Shown one piece after another: positions 31,623-40,000 of a stretch of DNA of 64,000 bases. The translations under genes were made by a program, and so were the position numbers. This DNA is from Streptomyces hoynatensis (GTDB lineage: Bacteria > Actinomycetota > Actinomycetes > Streptomycetales > Streptomycetaceae), in the NCBI RefSeq assembly GCF_003626535.1, contig NZ_RBAL01000024.1, positions 1 to 64,000 of the forward strand, in the 5' to 3' direction. The notes under the pieces are model-generated. The model was given only the letters and a program-made list of their open reading frames with translations, searched no databases and was not told the DNA's origin. Every line of letters begins with the position of its first letter. The first letter of the stretch is position 1.

Positions 31623-33364
31623 GAAGAAATTTTCTCCGCTCGGGAGCGGCGGTCGCCGGGGGCGCGCTCCTGCTGGGCGGCGGAGCCGCGGCCCGCGTGG
31701 CGGCAGCCGCCCGCCTTACGCGGCGTGCGGCACCCATCGCCGACGCGGGCGCCTTCCCCCGCTTCGTCAACCCGCTCCCCCGCCCGGCCCGGGTCGACCT
31801 GACGAGCGGCGGCACGGCGAACCTGGTCATGGCGCAGACGACGCAGGACCTGATCGGCGGCGGGCTCGGCCTCAGCACGCCGGTGTGGGGGATCGGGCTG
31901 CACAAGGCGCTCGCCGACGGGATCGAGGAGAGCGTCCCGGTGGCCTCGCCGGGGCCGACGCTCGTGGCCCGGGCGGACACCCCGGTGGTGCTCACCTGGC
32001 AGAACGCCCTTCCGGCCCGGCACCTGCTTCCGGTGGACGTGTCGCGCCACTGGGCGTTCAGCGACACGGGATACACCATCGCGGAGAACGGGGTTCCGGC
32101 CATCGTTCACCTGCACGGCGGGCACACCGAGGCCCGAAGTGACGGGCACCCCGAGGCGTGGTATACGGCCACGGGCACCGTGGGGAGCCTCTACCAGGGC
32201 CCGCGGTTCACGCACGAAAACAGCCAGGAGGCCGCCACCCTCTGGTACCACGACCACACGATGGGGATCACGCGGCTCAACGTGTACGCCGGCCTCGCCG
32301 GTTTCTATCTGCTGCGGGACGAGCGCGAGTTGGCGCACATCGCGGCGAACCGGCTGCCGAGCGGGCCGTACGAGATCGAGCTGATGGTCCAGGACCGGAC
32401 GTTCCGGCCGGACGGGCGGCTCGCCTACCCGGCGGCGGACGCGCAGTGGCCGGGGCAGGTCGGCACCCACTCGCAGTTCTTCGGCGAGGTCGTCCTGGTC
32501 AACGGCAAGGCGTGGCCCTACCTGGAGGTGGAGCCGCGGCAGTACCGCGTGCGCCTGCTGAACGGGGCGAACTCGCGGTTCTTCCGGCTGTCGGTGAACG
32601 GGCGCTGGCCGTTTCCGGTCTGGGTCATCGGCGGGGACGGCGGGTTCCTGGAGCGCCCGCAGCTCCTGGACCGGCCGCTGCTGATCGCCCCGGCCGAACG
32701 GATCGATCTGGTCCTGGACTTCAGGGAGGTCGCCGGCGGCACCTTCGACGTGGGCAACGACGCGGCGGCGCCGTTCCCGCACGGGCCTGCGGTCACCTCG
32801 CCCACGGACCGGGTGATGCAGTTCCGCGTCAACCAGCCCTACGACCGCTCGGTGCCCGAGCCCACGCTGCCGTCCGCGCTGCGCGAGAGCGCCTACCAGG
32901 TGCCGGGCACGCCCGTGCGCACCCGCAGGCTGCTGCTGGCGCAGACCATCCACGAGGACGGCCGGGCGGTGCCGATGCTCGGCACCTGCGAGCGCGGCGT
33001 CCTGGGGTGGTCCGACCCGGTCACGGAGGCCCCGGGCTACGGCGACACCGAGACCTGGGAGCTCTACAACGCCACGGACCAGACGCACGCGGTGCACCTG
33101 CACCTGGTGCAGTTCGAGGTGCTCGGCGAGGCGCCGTTCGAGGCGGAGCAGGACCCGGAGACCAAGGCGTTGTCGCGGGTGAGTCTGGGGAGTTTCCGGC
33201 GTCCCAACGGGGCGGAGGCGGCGCCGAAGGACACCGTCCGGGTCCCCCCGCACCACATGCTGCGCCTCAGGGCCCACTTCGACCGGCGCGGCGAGTATGT
33301 CTGGCACTGCCACCTGCTGGAGCACGAGGACCACGACATGATGCGCAAGTTCGTCGTTGCCTGA
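31616..33364 (+). CDS. Multicopper oxidase, CotA/phenoxazinone-synthase type
   Basis: 582 aa. The N-terminus 'MLRRNFLRSGAAVAGG' is Tat-like. The four copper-binding motifs are complete: 'HLHGGHTEA', 'WYHDHTMG', 'HAVHLHLVQF' and 'HCHLLEHEDHDMM' (type 1 Cys-His-axial Met). Three cupredoxin domains of usual length. It oxidises phenols, aminophenols or metals with oxygen, outside or at the membrane. It is divergent from a quinone-reducing GST, so both may handle quinones. ATG 31616 lacks a close ribosome site; see the leader peptide. Confidence 0.9.
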   Translation: MLRRNFLRSGAAVAGGALLLGGGAAARVAAAARLTRRAAPIADAGAFPRFVNPLPRPARVDLTSGGTANLVMAQTTQDLIGGGLGLSTPVWGIGLHKALADGIEESVPVASPGPTLVARADTPVVLTWQNALPARHLLPVDVSRHWAFSDTGYTIAENGVPAIVHLHGGHTEARSDGHPEAWYTATGTVGSLYQGPRFTHENSQEAATLWYHDHTMGITRLNVYAGLAGFYLLRDERELAHIAANRLPSGPYEIELMVQDRTFRPDGRLAYPAADAQWPGQVGTHSQFFGEVVLVNGKAWPYLEVEPRQYRVRLLNGANSRFFRLSVNGRWPFPVWVIGGDGGFLERPQLLDRPLLIAPAERIDLVLDFREVAGGTFDVGNDAAAPFPHGPAVTSPTDRVMQFRVNQPYDRSVPEPTLPSALRESAYQVPGTPVRTRRLLLAQTIHEDGRAVPMLGTCERGVLGWSDPVTEAPGYGDTETWELYNATDQTHAVHLHLVQFEVLGEAPFEAEQDPETKALSRVSLGSFRRPNGAEAAPKDTVRVPPHHMLRLRAHFDRRGEYVWHCHLLEHEDHDMMRKFVVA

Positions 33365-33470
33365 GGCCGGCGCCCGCGGCGGCGGGCGTTCCGGGCGGCG
33401 GGCGTTCCGGCAGCGGGCGTTTTCGGTCTGCGGGCGTTCCGGTCGGCGGGGTTCGGTGGCGGGGTTCGGT
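33365..33470 (+). repeat. Short tandem repeats after the oxidase
   Basis: Four to five copies of a gcgggcgttccgg-like unit (about 33380-33452), then 'cggggttcggtgg' twice. No terminator hairpin with a clear loop is seen. Confidence 0.55.
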
Positions 33471-33616
33471 GGCGGGAGGAGGCGAGGGCCCTGTGCGGGG
33501 TGGTGCCAGGTACACCCCCGATACGGGGCGAAGGCCCGCTGACGCGCCCCGCCCCCGGACGGGAGTCTGTGGGTGTGCCCGGAAGGCGGGCCGAACCGAG
33601 CGGAGGAGTGATCGGA

Positions 33617-34276
33617 ATGAGGATTCGTGACCGGGTGGCCGCCGCCGCTCAGGGCCTGGGGACCGGCATCGGCTCGCTGTTCGCCGGCAGCATGCTGTTC
33701 ACCGCGTCGGCCCTCTCGATCGGCCTGATCCCGGTGGGCATCGGCGCCCTCACCACGCCGACGGTGCTGCGGGGGGTTCGTGCCTACGCGAACCGGCACC
33801 GTGCGCTGGCCACCGAGTGGGGCGGGGTGCCGGTCACCGCGGACTACCGGCCGGTGCCCGCCCGCGACGGGCTGATCGGCCGCTGCGCCACCACGTTTGC
33901 GCTGCTGCGCGACCCGGCGACCTGGCGGGACCTGCGGTGGCTGCTCGCCGACATGACCGCGGGGGTGCTTGCCCCGATGCTCTCGGCGGCGCTGATCCTG
34001 CAGGGGGTGTTCGGGTATGTGCTGATGGCCGGGGTGTGGCGGCCGATCCACCAGGCCGGGGGCACCCACTGGTACACCTTCGTCCCGGTGGACTCCCAGG
34101 GCACGGCCACGCTCGCGGCGCTGGTCGGAACGGCCCTGATCGCGATCGGCATCGCGATCGCCCCCGTGATGCGGCGGGTGAGCGCGGCGCTCACCCGGGC
34201 CGGTCTCGACGCGCGCCCCGCCTCCCCGACGAACCCGGTTCAGGCGCCGGTGCACTCGGCGCTCGCCGCGCGCTGA
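33617..34276 (+). CDS. Sensor-domain membrane protein without kinase
   Basis: 219 aa; ATG 33617 lies 9 bp after ggagga. It is a stand-alone 'putative sensor' domain with four membrane segments: 'SLFAGSMLFTASALSIGLIP', 'MTAGVLAPMLSAALILQGVF' and 'TLAALVGTALIAIGIAIAPV' among them, and an extracellular loop 'HQAGGTHWYTFVPVDSQG'. In Streptomyces this domain normally precedes a histidine kinase. Here no kinase follows; a strong hairpin ends the unit. It may be a partner or remnant of a sensor. Confidence 0.75.
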   Translation: MRIRDRVAAAAQGLGTGIGSLFAGSMLFTASALSIGLIPVGIGALTTPTVLRGVRAYANRHRALATEWGGVPVTADYRPVPARDGLIGRCATTFALLRDPATWRDLRWLLADMTAGVLAPMLSAALILQGVFGYVLMAGVWRPIHQAGGTHWYTFVPVDSQGTATLAALVGTALIAIGIAIAPVMRRVSAALTRAGLDARPASPTNPVQAPVHSALAAR

Positions 34277-34418
34277 GCGCGCGCCACCGGCCGGGCGCCC
34301 CCGCCTTGCGCGGGCGCCACCCGCCGGGCGCTCCCGGACCGTTGCGGGCCACGGGCCGGGCGTACGGGGGCAGGCGTGCGGGGGCCGGGGCGTACAGGGG
34401 CGGAGGGTGGGCGAGGGA

Positions 34419-34464
34419 AAACGGCGGTGGGCGGTCCCGGAACCGGGGCCGCCCACCGCCGTTT
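34419..34464 (+). terminator. Strong terminator hairpin
   Basis: Perfect 16-bp stem aaacggcggtgggcgg (34419-34434) with ccgcccaccgccgttt (34449-34464); the inner cccgg/ccggg can pair further. A partial extra copy, 'caccgccgtttc', follows at 34471. The rest of the 411-bp spacer 34277-34687 shows nothing else. Confidence 0.75.
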
Positions 34465-34687
34465 CCCCGGCACCGCCGTTTCGCCGGCCGGGGGCGATTT
34501 TCGCGGGCCGGGCGCAGGGCCTGGGCCTGGGTTCACACGGGCGCACCGTTTCTCCACAGGCTTGTGCGCCACCGCGTCTGGCGGACGCGCGTAGACATCC
34601 GCCACCATCCTCGTGCACCACCTGCACAGCCGACTGACAGGCAACGCCGCCCCGGCCCGGGGCGGCCCGAGCAGGAAGGTCCCCGAG

Positions 34688-35266
34688 ATGAGACTGCGCA
34701 CCGTTCTCACCGCGCTGGCCGCAAGTGCCGTACTCCTCGTCGCCCCAGGAGCCGGGCTCTCCGCCGCCTCCACCGCCGCCACGGCCGAGGCCGCGGCGCC
34801 GGCCGCACTCCCGGCCGCGGCACCGGCGGCCGGGCCCGCCGACTACGCCCCGCTGGTCACGAAGATCAGCCACTCCCAGGCCACCCAGATGTTCCGGGCG
34901 GTCGGCATCACCTGGTCGTCCTCCGGCGGCTGTTCCGACCGGAACAATGCCACCTGCACCTCCTTCGAGCAGCTGAACCTCGCCACGGCGCAGGGCGCGC
35001 AGACCCTGCGCACGGCGAGTGGCTGCGCCCTCAACATCACCGGCGGCACCGAGACCGGGCACGCCAGCGGCACGTACAGCCACTGGAACGGCTACAAGCT
35101 CGACTTCTCGCTCGGCAGCTGCATCAACTCCTACGTCACCAGCGCCTTCACCTACATCGGGCTCCGCAGCGACGGCGCCCGGATGTACGAGTCGGCGGCG
35201 GGCAACGTCTACGCGCTCGAGGGCAACCACTGGGACGTCGTCTTCTACAACTGCGGCGGCTGCTGA
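34688..35266 (+). CDS. Secreted M15-like (D-Ala-D-Ala peptidase-like) protein
   Basis: 192 aa; ATG 34688 with 'aggaagg' upstream. Signal peptide 1-29 plus an Ala/Pro-rich linker to 50. The mature domain has 'SHWNGYKLDF' (His132, Asp139) and 'EGNHWDVVF' (His181), which mirror the SxHxxGxAxD and ExxH metal-binding pattern of M15 peptidases and related folds. Six Cys could form three disulfides. It probably acts on peptidoglycan stems or is a related secreted zinc protein. Enzyme activity is inferred. Confidence 0.65.
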   Translation: MRLRTVLTALAASAVLLVAPGAGLSAASTAATAEAAAPAALPAAAPAAGPADYAPLVTKISHSQATQMFRAVGITWSSSGGCSDRNNATCTSFEQLNLATAQGAQTLRTASGCALNITGGTETGHASGTYSHWNGYKLDFSLGSCINSYVTSAFTYIGLRSDGARMYESAAGNVYALEGNHWDVVFYNCGGC

Positions 35267-35273
35267 CCGCGGC

Positions 35274-35326
35274 GAGGCCGGGTCGGCGGGGGCGGCGCGC
35301 CGCGCCGTTCCCGCCGACCCGGCCTC
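35274..35326 (+). terminator. Convergent terminator
   Basis: Perfect 17-bp stem gaggccgggtcggcggg (35274-35290) with cccgccgacccggcctc (35310-35326) right after the secreted protein. It can serve both strands, since the aldo/keto reductase ends at 35493. Confidence 0.75.
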
Positions 35327-35492
35327 GGACGGCCGGCGCGCGGCGCGCGGACGTTGCGCGGCGGGAGCCGGGCGCCCGGCGCGGGGCGTGCCGGACGCGG
35401 CCGGCCGGGCCGGTGCGCGGGCGGGACGGGCGCGTGGCGAGCCCGGTGTGTGGGTGGGGCCAGGCCGGGCGGGCCGGGCGGGCCGGGTGGGG

Positions 35493-36521
35493 TCAGGGGT
35501 GGTCGGGTGTGGAGAGGGTGTCCAGGGCGGTGAGGGCGTCGGGGGGCAGGTCGAGGCTCAGGGCCCGGAGGTTTTCGGTGAGTTGGGCGGTGGAGCGGGG
35601 GCCGATGATGACGGAGGTGACGCCGGGCCGCCGCCCGGCCCAGGCGAGGGCGACGGACGCCGGGGTGGTGCCCAGTTCCCTGGCGACCGCGGCGACCCCG
35701 TCGGCGATGCGGAAGTTGCGCTCGGTGAAGAAGTTCTGCGCCCAGTTCCTGGCGCCCGCCAGGCCGGAGCGGAAGAGCCGGCCGAAGCGCGAGTCGGGCT
35801 CCGGGTCGGTCCCGGGGGCGTACCTGCCGGTGAGCAGCCCGCTGCCGAGCGGCGAGTACACCAGCGTGCCGAGTCCGTGCCGCTCGCAGGTCGGCAGGAT
35901 CTCCTCCTCGATGCCGCGGTCCAGCAGCGAGTAGGGCGGCTGGAGGGCGACGAACCGGGTGCCGCCGACCCGCTCGGCCGCCCACTGGGCCTCGACGATC
36001 TGGGCGGCGGTGAAGTTGGAACAGCCGAGGTAACGCACCTTTCCGGCGCGCACGAACCCGTCGAGGGTGGCCATCGTCTCCTCGATCGGGGTCTCCGCGT
36101 CCCACTGGTGGCACTGGTAGAGGTCGACGTGGTCGGTGCCAAGCCGCCGCAGGCTGGCGTCCAGCGCGCGGGTGAGGTGGGCCCGGGAGAGCCCGCGGTC
36201 GTTGGGGCCCGGCCCCTGCGGGAGGAACGCCTTCGTGGCGAGGACCACCTCCTCGCGGCGGCCCTTGAGCGCGCGCCCGAGGATGCGTTCGGACTCGCCG
36301 TCCGTGTAGCCGTTGGCGGTGTCGACGATGTTGTGCCCGGCGTCGAGGAAGGCGTGCACGAGGCGCGTGGCCTCCGCCTCGTCGCAGCAGCCGACCCCCG
36401 CGGTTCCCGGCGGGCCGAAGTTCATGGTGCCGAGGCAGGCGGGGGACACCTTGAGGCCCGAGTCGCCGAGCCTTCGGTATGCGGGGCGGGGCGCGTCGGC
36501 CGTGCTGTCTGCGGGGCTCAT
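35493..36521 (-). CDS. Aldo/keto reductase
   Basis: 342 aa from ATG 36521. TIM-barrel AKR motifs: 'GDSGLKVSPACLGTMNFG', 'DTANGYTDGESERILGRAL' with the catalytic Tyr, Lys in 'VVLATKAFL', His in 'DLYQCHQWD', NADP site 'GLLTGRYAPG' and 'VIIGPRSTAQL'. It reduces a carbonyl with NADPH. It is divergent from a TetR regulator, with an inverted repeat in between, which suggests induction by a toxic carbonyl or drug. Confidence 0.9.
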   Translation of the reverse strand: MSPADSTADAPRPAYRRLGDSGLKVSPACLGTMNFGPPGTAGVGCCDEAEATRLVHAFLDAGHNIVDTANGYTDGESERILGRALKGRREEVVLATKAFLPQGPGPNDRGLSRAHLTRALDASLRRLGTDHVDLYQCHQWDAETPIEETMATLDGFVRAGKVRYLGCSNFTAAQIVEAQWAAERVGGTRFVALQPPYSLLDRGIEEEILPTCERHGLGTLVYSPLGSGLLTGRYAPGTDPEPDSRFGRLFRSGLAGARNWAQNFFTERNFRIADGVAAVARELGTTPASVALAWAGRRPGVTSVIIGPRSTAQLTENLRALSLDLPPDALTALDTLSTPDHP

Positions 36522-36617
36522 GGGCGTTGCCTCCTCCCCCGGCCTTCCCCCCGGTGCGGGGGGAGCCGGCGGCTTGAATCGGATCAAGCGTTCCGGTTGG
36601 CTCGGCAAGGCACGATA

Positions 36618-36633
36618 CGGAACAATCGTTCCG
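36618..36633. promoter_or_regulatory. TetR operator candidate
   Basis: Perfect dyad CGGAAC-aatc-GTTCCG between the divergent reductase and TetR genes, 30 bp before the regulator start. A half-site 'gcgttccgg' lies near 36589. Confidence 0.6.
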
Positions 36634-36662
36634 GTCGTCAATCGGTCAGGCAGGGAGGCTCG

Positions 36663-37232
36663 GTGACCCAGGAGGCACGGCCGCTGCGCGCAGACGCGAG
36701 GCGCAATCGCGCCCGGGTGCTCGACGCGGCCGAGGCGGTCCTCGCGGCGCAGGGGGTCGGGGCCTCGATGCGGGCCATCGCGCGGGAGGCGAACCTCGGA
36801 CTCGGCACGATCTACCGGCACTTCCCCACCCGGGAGGCGCTGTTCCAGGCGATCCTGGCGAACCGCGCGCGGCGGATGATCGCGCACGCGGCCGCGCTGC
36901 GCGAGGCTCCGGACCCGGGAGAGGCGTTCTTCGGCTTCTTCGCGGCGCTGGTGGCGGAGTCCGCGCGGAAGAAGGCGATGGTGGACGTGCTGGCCGCGGC
37001 GGGGATCGACCCGAAGGCGGGGGCCTCCTCGGTCGCGGAGGCGATGCGGGAGGCGATCGCGGCGCTGCTCGGCCGGGCGCAGCGCGCGGGGGCGGTCAGA
37101 GCGGACCTGGGCATGGCGGAACTGCTGGCCATCCTGGGCGGCCTGTGCCTGGGCGCGGAACGCGACCCCTGGCCGGACGAGGTGCGCGCCCGCGTTCTGG
37201 CCATCACCTTCGACGGTTTCCGCCCGCGCTGA
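36663..37232 (+). CDS. TetR-family repressor
   Basis: 189 aa from GTG 36663, gggagg upstream. The N-terminal HTH reads 'ILAAQGVGAS'-like: 'EAVLAAQGVGASMRAIAREA', then 'NLGLGTIYRHFPTREALFQA'. The C-terminal helical domain is typical of SCO-type TetR_C regulators ('EAFFGFFAALVAESARKKAM'). It probably represses the divergent aldo/keto reductase and itself. Confidence 0.9.
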   Translation: MTQEARPLRADARRNRARVLDAAEAVLAAQGVGASMRAIAREANLGLGTIYRHFPTREALFQAILANRARRMIAHAAALREAPDPGEAFFGFFAALVAESARKKAMVDVLAAAGIDPKAGASSVAEAMREAIAALLGRAQRAGAVRADLGMAELLAILGGLCLGAERDPWPDEVRARVLAITFDGFRPR

Positions 37233-37399
37233 GGAACCCGGGCCGCAGGGGCGCCCGCCTCGTCCCGGCGCGGGGCGCGGGAGCCGGGCGCGGGAGCGTA
37301 CGCCGCGCCCGGGCGCCGGGGCAGGGGCGCACGCGCCGCAGGGGCGAAAGGGCAGAAAACGCCGTGCGCGCCCCCCGGCGCGGAACCTACCGTGTCCCC

Positions 37400-37885
37400 G
37401 TGGACGTGACCTTCACCAAGGCCGCAGGCCGCCGCTACCTCATGCGGGTGGTGCGGGAACGCGGTCCGGAACTGGCCCCGAGACAGGGCCCCGGCTACGA
37501 CGACCACCTGCCGCACGACGCGGTCCACTTCCTGGTCGAGGCCGAGGCGGGGCTGACCCGCGGCGTGTTCGGCCGGATCGCCGCCGGGGGCCTCAACGTG
37601 TTCTGGCCGGCCGACCCGGCCCTGCGCCGCCGGGAGTTCCGCCGCGAGGCCAGGCGCCGGCTCACCGCGGCGGACCACGCGCAGATGGCGCGCTCCGAGT
37701 CGCTGGCCGGCGCCTGCCGGGCGCTGTGGGAACTCAGGGCGGGCCACCGCGCCTCGGCGCCCGCCCCCCTGGCCGGGGAGGACGCGCGGCTGGCCGAACG
37801 CATCGTGGCCAGGCTCGACGCCTTCGCCGCCCGCTGGCACCCCCTGCCGGAAAACTCCGGCATCACCCTCACCTGGCCCCGGTGA
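37400..37885 (+). CDS. Conserved hypothetical protein, 161 aa
   Basis: GTG 37400 lies 6 bp after TACCGT, so a leaderless transcript is likely. The chain reads 'DVTFTKAAGRRYLMRVVRER' and 'DDHLPHDAVHFLVEAEAGLT', then 'GVFGRIAAGGLNVFWP'. This pattern, with HD and HF at the core, is common in actinomycete hypotheticals of this length. No signal or membrane segment. Function unknown. Confidence 0.7.
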   Translation: MDVTFTKAAGRRYLMRVVRERGPELAPRQGPGYDDHLPHDAVHFLVEAEAGLTRGVFGRIAAGGLNVFWPADPALRRREFRREARRRLTAADHAQMARSESLAGACRALWELRAGHRASAPAPLAGEDARLAERIVARLDAFAARWHPLPENSGITLTWPR

Positions 37886-37989
37886 CCGCCCCCCGCGCCC
37901 ACGCCCCGGCGCGTCCGCCGCGTACGCGCCCTCGCCTGCCGGCCGCCCCGCCGCCTGCGTGAACCCACGGGCCCCGGCGCGCGGGGGCG

Positions 37990-38781
37990 TCAGGGGGCGG
38001 GGGCGAGGACAACGAAATCCGCCGCGTAGGGGTCGAGGCAGACGGCCAGGCGGCCCACGCCCTCGGCGTCCTCGGGGCCGAGCTGCACGCTGCCCCCGCC
38101 GCGGGCGACGCGGGTCACCGTCTCGTCGCAGTTCGCGACGGCGAAGACCGGGTGCCAGTACGGGCGGCCCCCGGTGCGGGCGAGGCTGTCCGCCGGGAGC
38201 TGCATCATCCCGCCCTGCATCCGCTCCTGTCCCGCGCCGGCCGGGCTGATCAGCGCGTACGCCCCCGTGCCGCCCGGGAGCGGAATGTCGTGGATCTGCC
38301 AGCCGAACAGCTCGCCGTAGAAGCGCCTGGCCGCCTCGCCGTCGGTGGTGTACAGCTCGACCCAGCTCAGCGAGCCCGGCTGGTCGACCAGTTCGAGGCC
38401 CAGGCTCCGGCCCGGCTGCCACACCGCGAACTCGGCGCCGAGCGGGTCGGTGAACTGCCCCATCCTGCCCCAGCCTCCCGCGTCCACCGGGGCGACCCTG
38501 ACGCTGCCGCCGAGCCGCTCGACGGCCTCGGCGCTCGCCCGCGCGTCCGGCACCCGGAAGTAGATCATCCAGGCGGACCGCGCGCCCCGTTCGGTCAGCG
38601 GGCCGAGGGCGGCGACCGTCGCGCCCTCCAGCTGGAAGACGCCGTAGCCGGTGGCGTCCGGTCCCGAGGAGCGGAAGTCCCAGCCGAAGACCGACCGGTA
38701 GAAGGCGGCGCCGGCGCTGACCTCGGGGCAGCCGAGATCCAGCCAGCAGGGGGAGCCGGGGAGGAAGTCGGTGGTGATCAT
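37990..38781 (-). CDS. VOC (glyoxalase/bleomycin-resistance fold) protein, two domains
   Basis: 263 aa from ATG 38781. Two beta-alpha-beta-beta-beta repeats: the first 'PCWLDLGCPEVSAGAAFYRS' to 'GQFTDPLGAEFAVWQP', the second 'LSWVELYTTDGEAARRFYGE' to 'AVCLDPYAADFVVLAP'. The metal-binding His/Glu set is not complete, as in many Streptomyces members that act as binding proteins. Catalysis is uncertain. Confidence 0.85.
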   Translation of the reverse strand: MITTDFLPGSPCWLDLGCPEVSAGAAFYRSVFGWDFRSSGPDATGYGVFQLEGATVAALGPLTERGARSAWMIYFRVPDARASAEAVERLGGSVRVAPVDAGGWGRMGQFTDPLGAEFAVWQPGRSLGLELVDQPGSLSWVELYTTDGEAARRFYGELFGWQIHDIPLPGGTGAYALISPAGAGQERMQGGMMQLPADSLARTGGRPYWHPVFAVANCDETVTRVARGGGSVQLGPEDAEGVGRLAVCLDPYAADFVVLAPAP

Positions 38782-39011
38782 GGTGCTGCTCCTCGCGGTT
38801 CCTCGGGGGCCCGGGCCGCGGCCCCCAGGCCAGCGTGACACCGGGCGCCCCGCCCCGCCTCCCGGGACCGGGCGCCGCGCTCGCCCGCCGGCAAGCGCCG
38901 GATCACGGAGCGTACGTTCAGCGTTCACCCTCAGGTCACTCGCTCGTACCCTGTACTGATCACCCGCTGTTTACCCTCGCGTTCATCCCGATCGCCGTCT
39001 CTGGACCCCTG

Positions 39012-39998
39012 GTGCCTGACAAGCAGAACGCCCCGAAGCTCTCCGTGATCGTCGCCTGCCACAACGTGCAGGACTATGCGCTCAACACGCTGCGCAGCCT
39101 GGTCAGAAACGCCGGTCCCGCCACCGAGTTCCTGCTGGTCGACGACCACTCCACCGACGCCACCGCCGAGCTCATCGGCCGGGCCCTGCCGGGGCTGCCC
39201 GGCGGGCGCCTGCTCGCGCACGAGACGAACCGGGGCATCTCCGCCGCCCGCAACACCGGCATCGAGGCGGCCAGGGGCGAGTACCTGACGTTCCTGGACG
39301 GCGACGACTGGTACGCGCCCGGCTACCTGGACCGGCTGGTGGCGGCGATCGACCGGCTGGGCGTCGACTTCGTGCGCACCGACCACGTCCAGGCGACCGG
39401 CAGGAACCGCGAGGTGGTGCGGGCCCCGGCCAGGCGGCGGGAGGCGGTGCTCGACCCCCGCGAGGGCATCCTCCCCGCGAACGCGAAGACGATGGTGGAC
39501 TACCCCTTCGTCTGGGCCGGGATCTACCATCGCCGCGTCTTCGACGAGGGGCTCCGCTTCGACGAGCGGCTGCGCACCGCCGAGGACCGGGTGTTCGGCT
39601 GGCAGTTGCACCTGCGGGCGCGTTCCTTCGCCGCGGTGGGACTGTTCGGGGTCTTCTACCGGCGCGGGGTGGGCACCTCGCTCACGCAGATCACGGACGC
39701 CCGCCAGCTCGACTTCCTCCCTGCGCACGAGCAGATCATGGCGGAGGTGCGCGCCGACCGGGACGCGGAGCGCCTGCTGCCCAAGATCGTGCGGACCTAC
39801 TGCGCGATGATCGCCTTCCACGTGGGCAACGCCTCGCGCTACGAGGCGCAGGCCGCGCGCCGGCTGCGGCAGGAGGCGGCGGCGGCGCTGCGGCGGATGC
39901 CGGCCGGGCTCCTCGACCAGACGCTCACCGCCATGGGAGACCGCGGCCGGGTGCTGCGGCGGCTGGTGGGACGCACGACCCGGAAGGCGGCGGCCTGA
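39012..39998 (+). CDS. GT2 family glycosyltransferase
   Basis: 328 aa from GTG 39012. GT-A motifs: 'LSVIVACHNVQDYALNTLRS', 'LLVDDHSTDATAELI', 'NRGISAARNTGIEAARGEYL', metal-binding 'FLDGDDWY' (DxD type). The C-terminus has 'RTAEDRVFGWQLHLRA' and 'FYRRGVGTSLTQI'. It is followed 2 bp later by a polysialyltransferase-like gene, a frequent pair in Streptomyces. It probably builds a surface or extracellular glycan together with it. The GTG choice is not certain; the frame is open upstream. Confidence 0.85.
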   Translation: MPDKQNAPKLSVIVACHNVQDYALNTLRSLVRNAGPATEFLLVDDHSTDATAELIGRALPGLPGGRLLAHETNRGISAARNTGIEAARGEYLTFLDGDDWYAPGYLDRLVAAIDRLGVDFVRTDHVQATGRNREVVRAPARRREAVLDPREGILPANAKTMVDYPFVWAGIYHRRVFDEGLRFDERLRTAEDRVFGWQLHLRARSFAAVGLFGVFYRRGVGTSLTQITDARQLDFLPAHEQIMAEVRADRDAERLLPKIVRTYCAMIAFHVGNASRYEAQAARRLRQEAAAALRRMPAGLLDQTLTAMGDRGRVLRRLVGRTTRKAAA

Positions 39999-40000
39999 GC

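Noticed and set aside
31619..35230. 1203-codon minus-strand ORF antisense to the oxidase and sensor genes
   Set aside because: Arg/Gly/Val-rich shadow produced by GC3 bias; the opposite strand carries complete copper-oxidase motifs.
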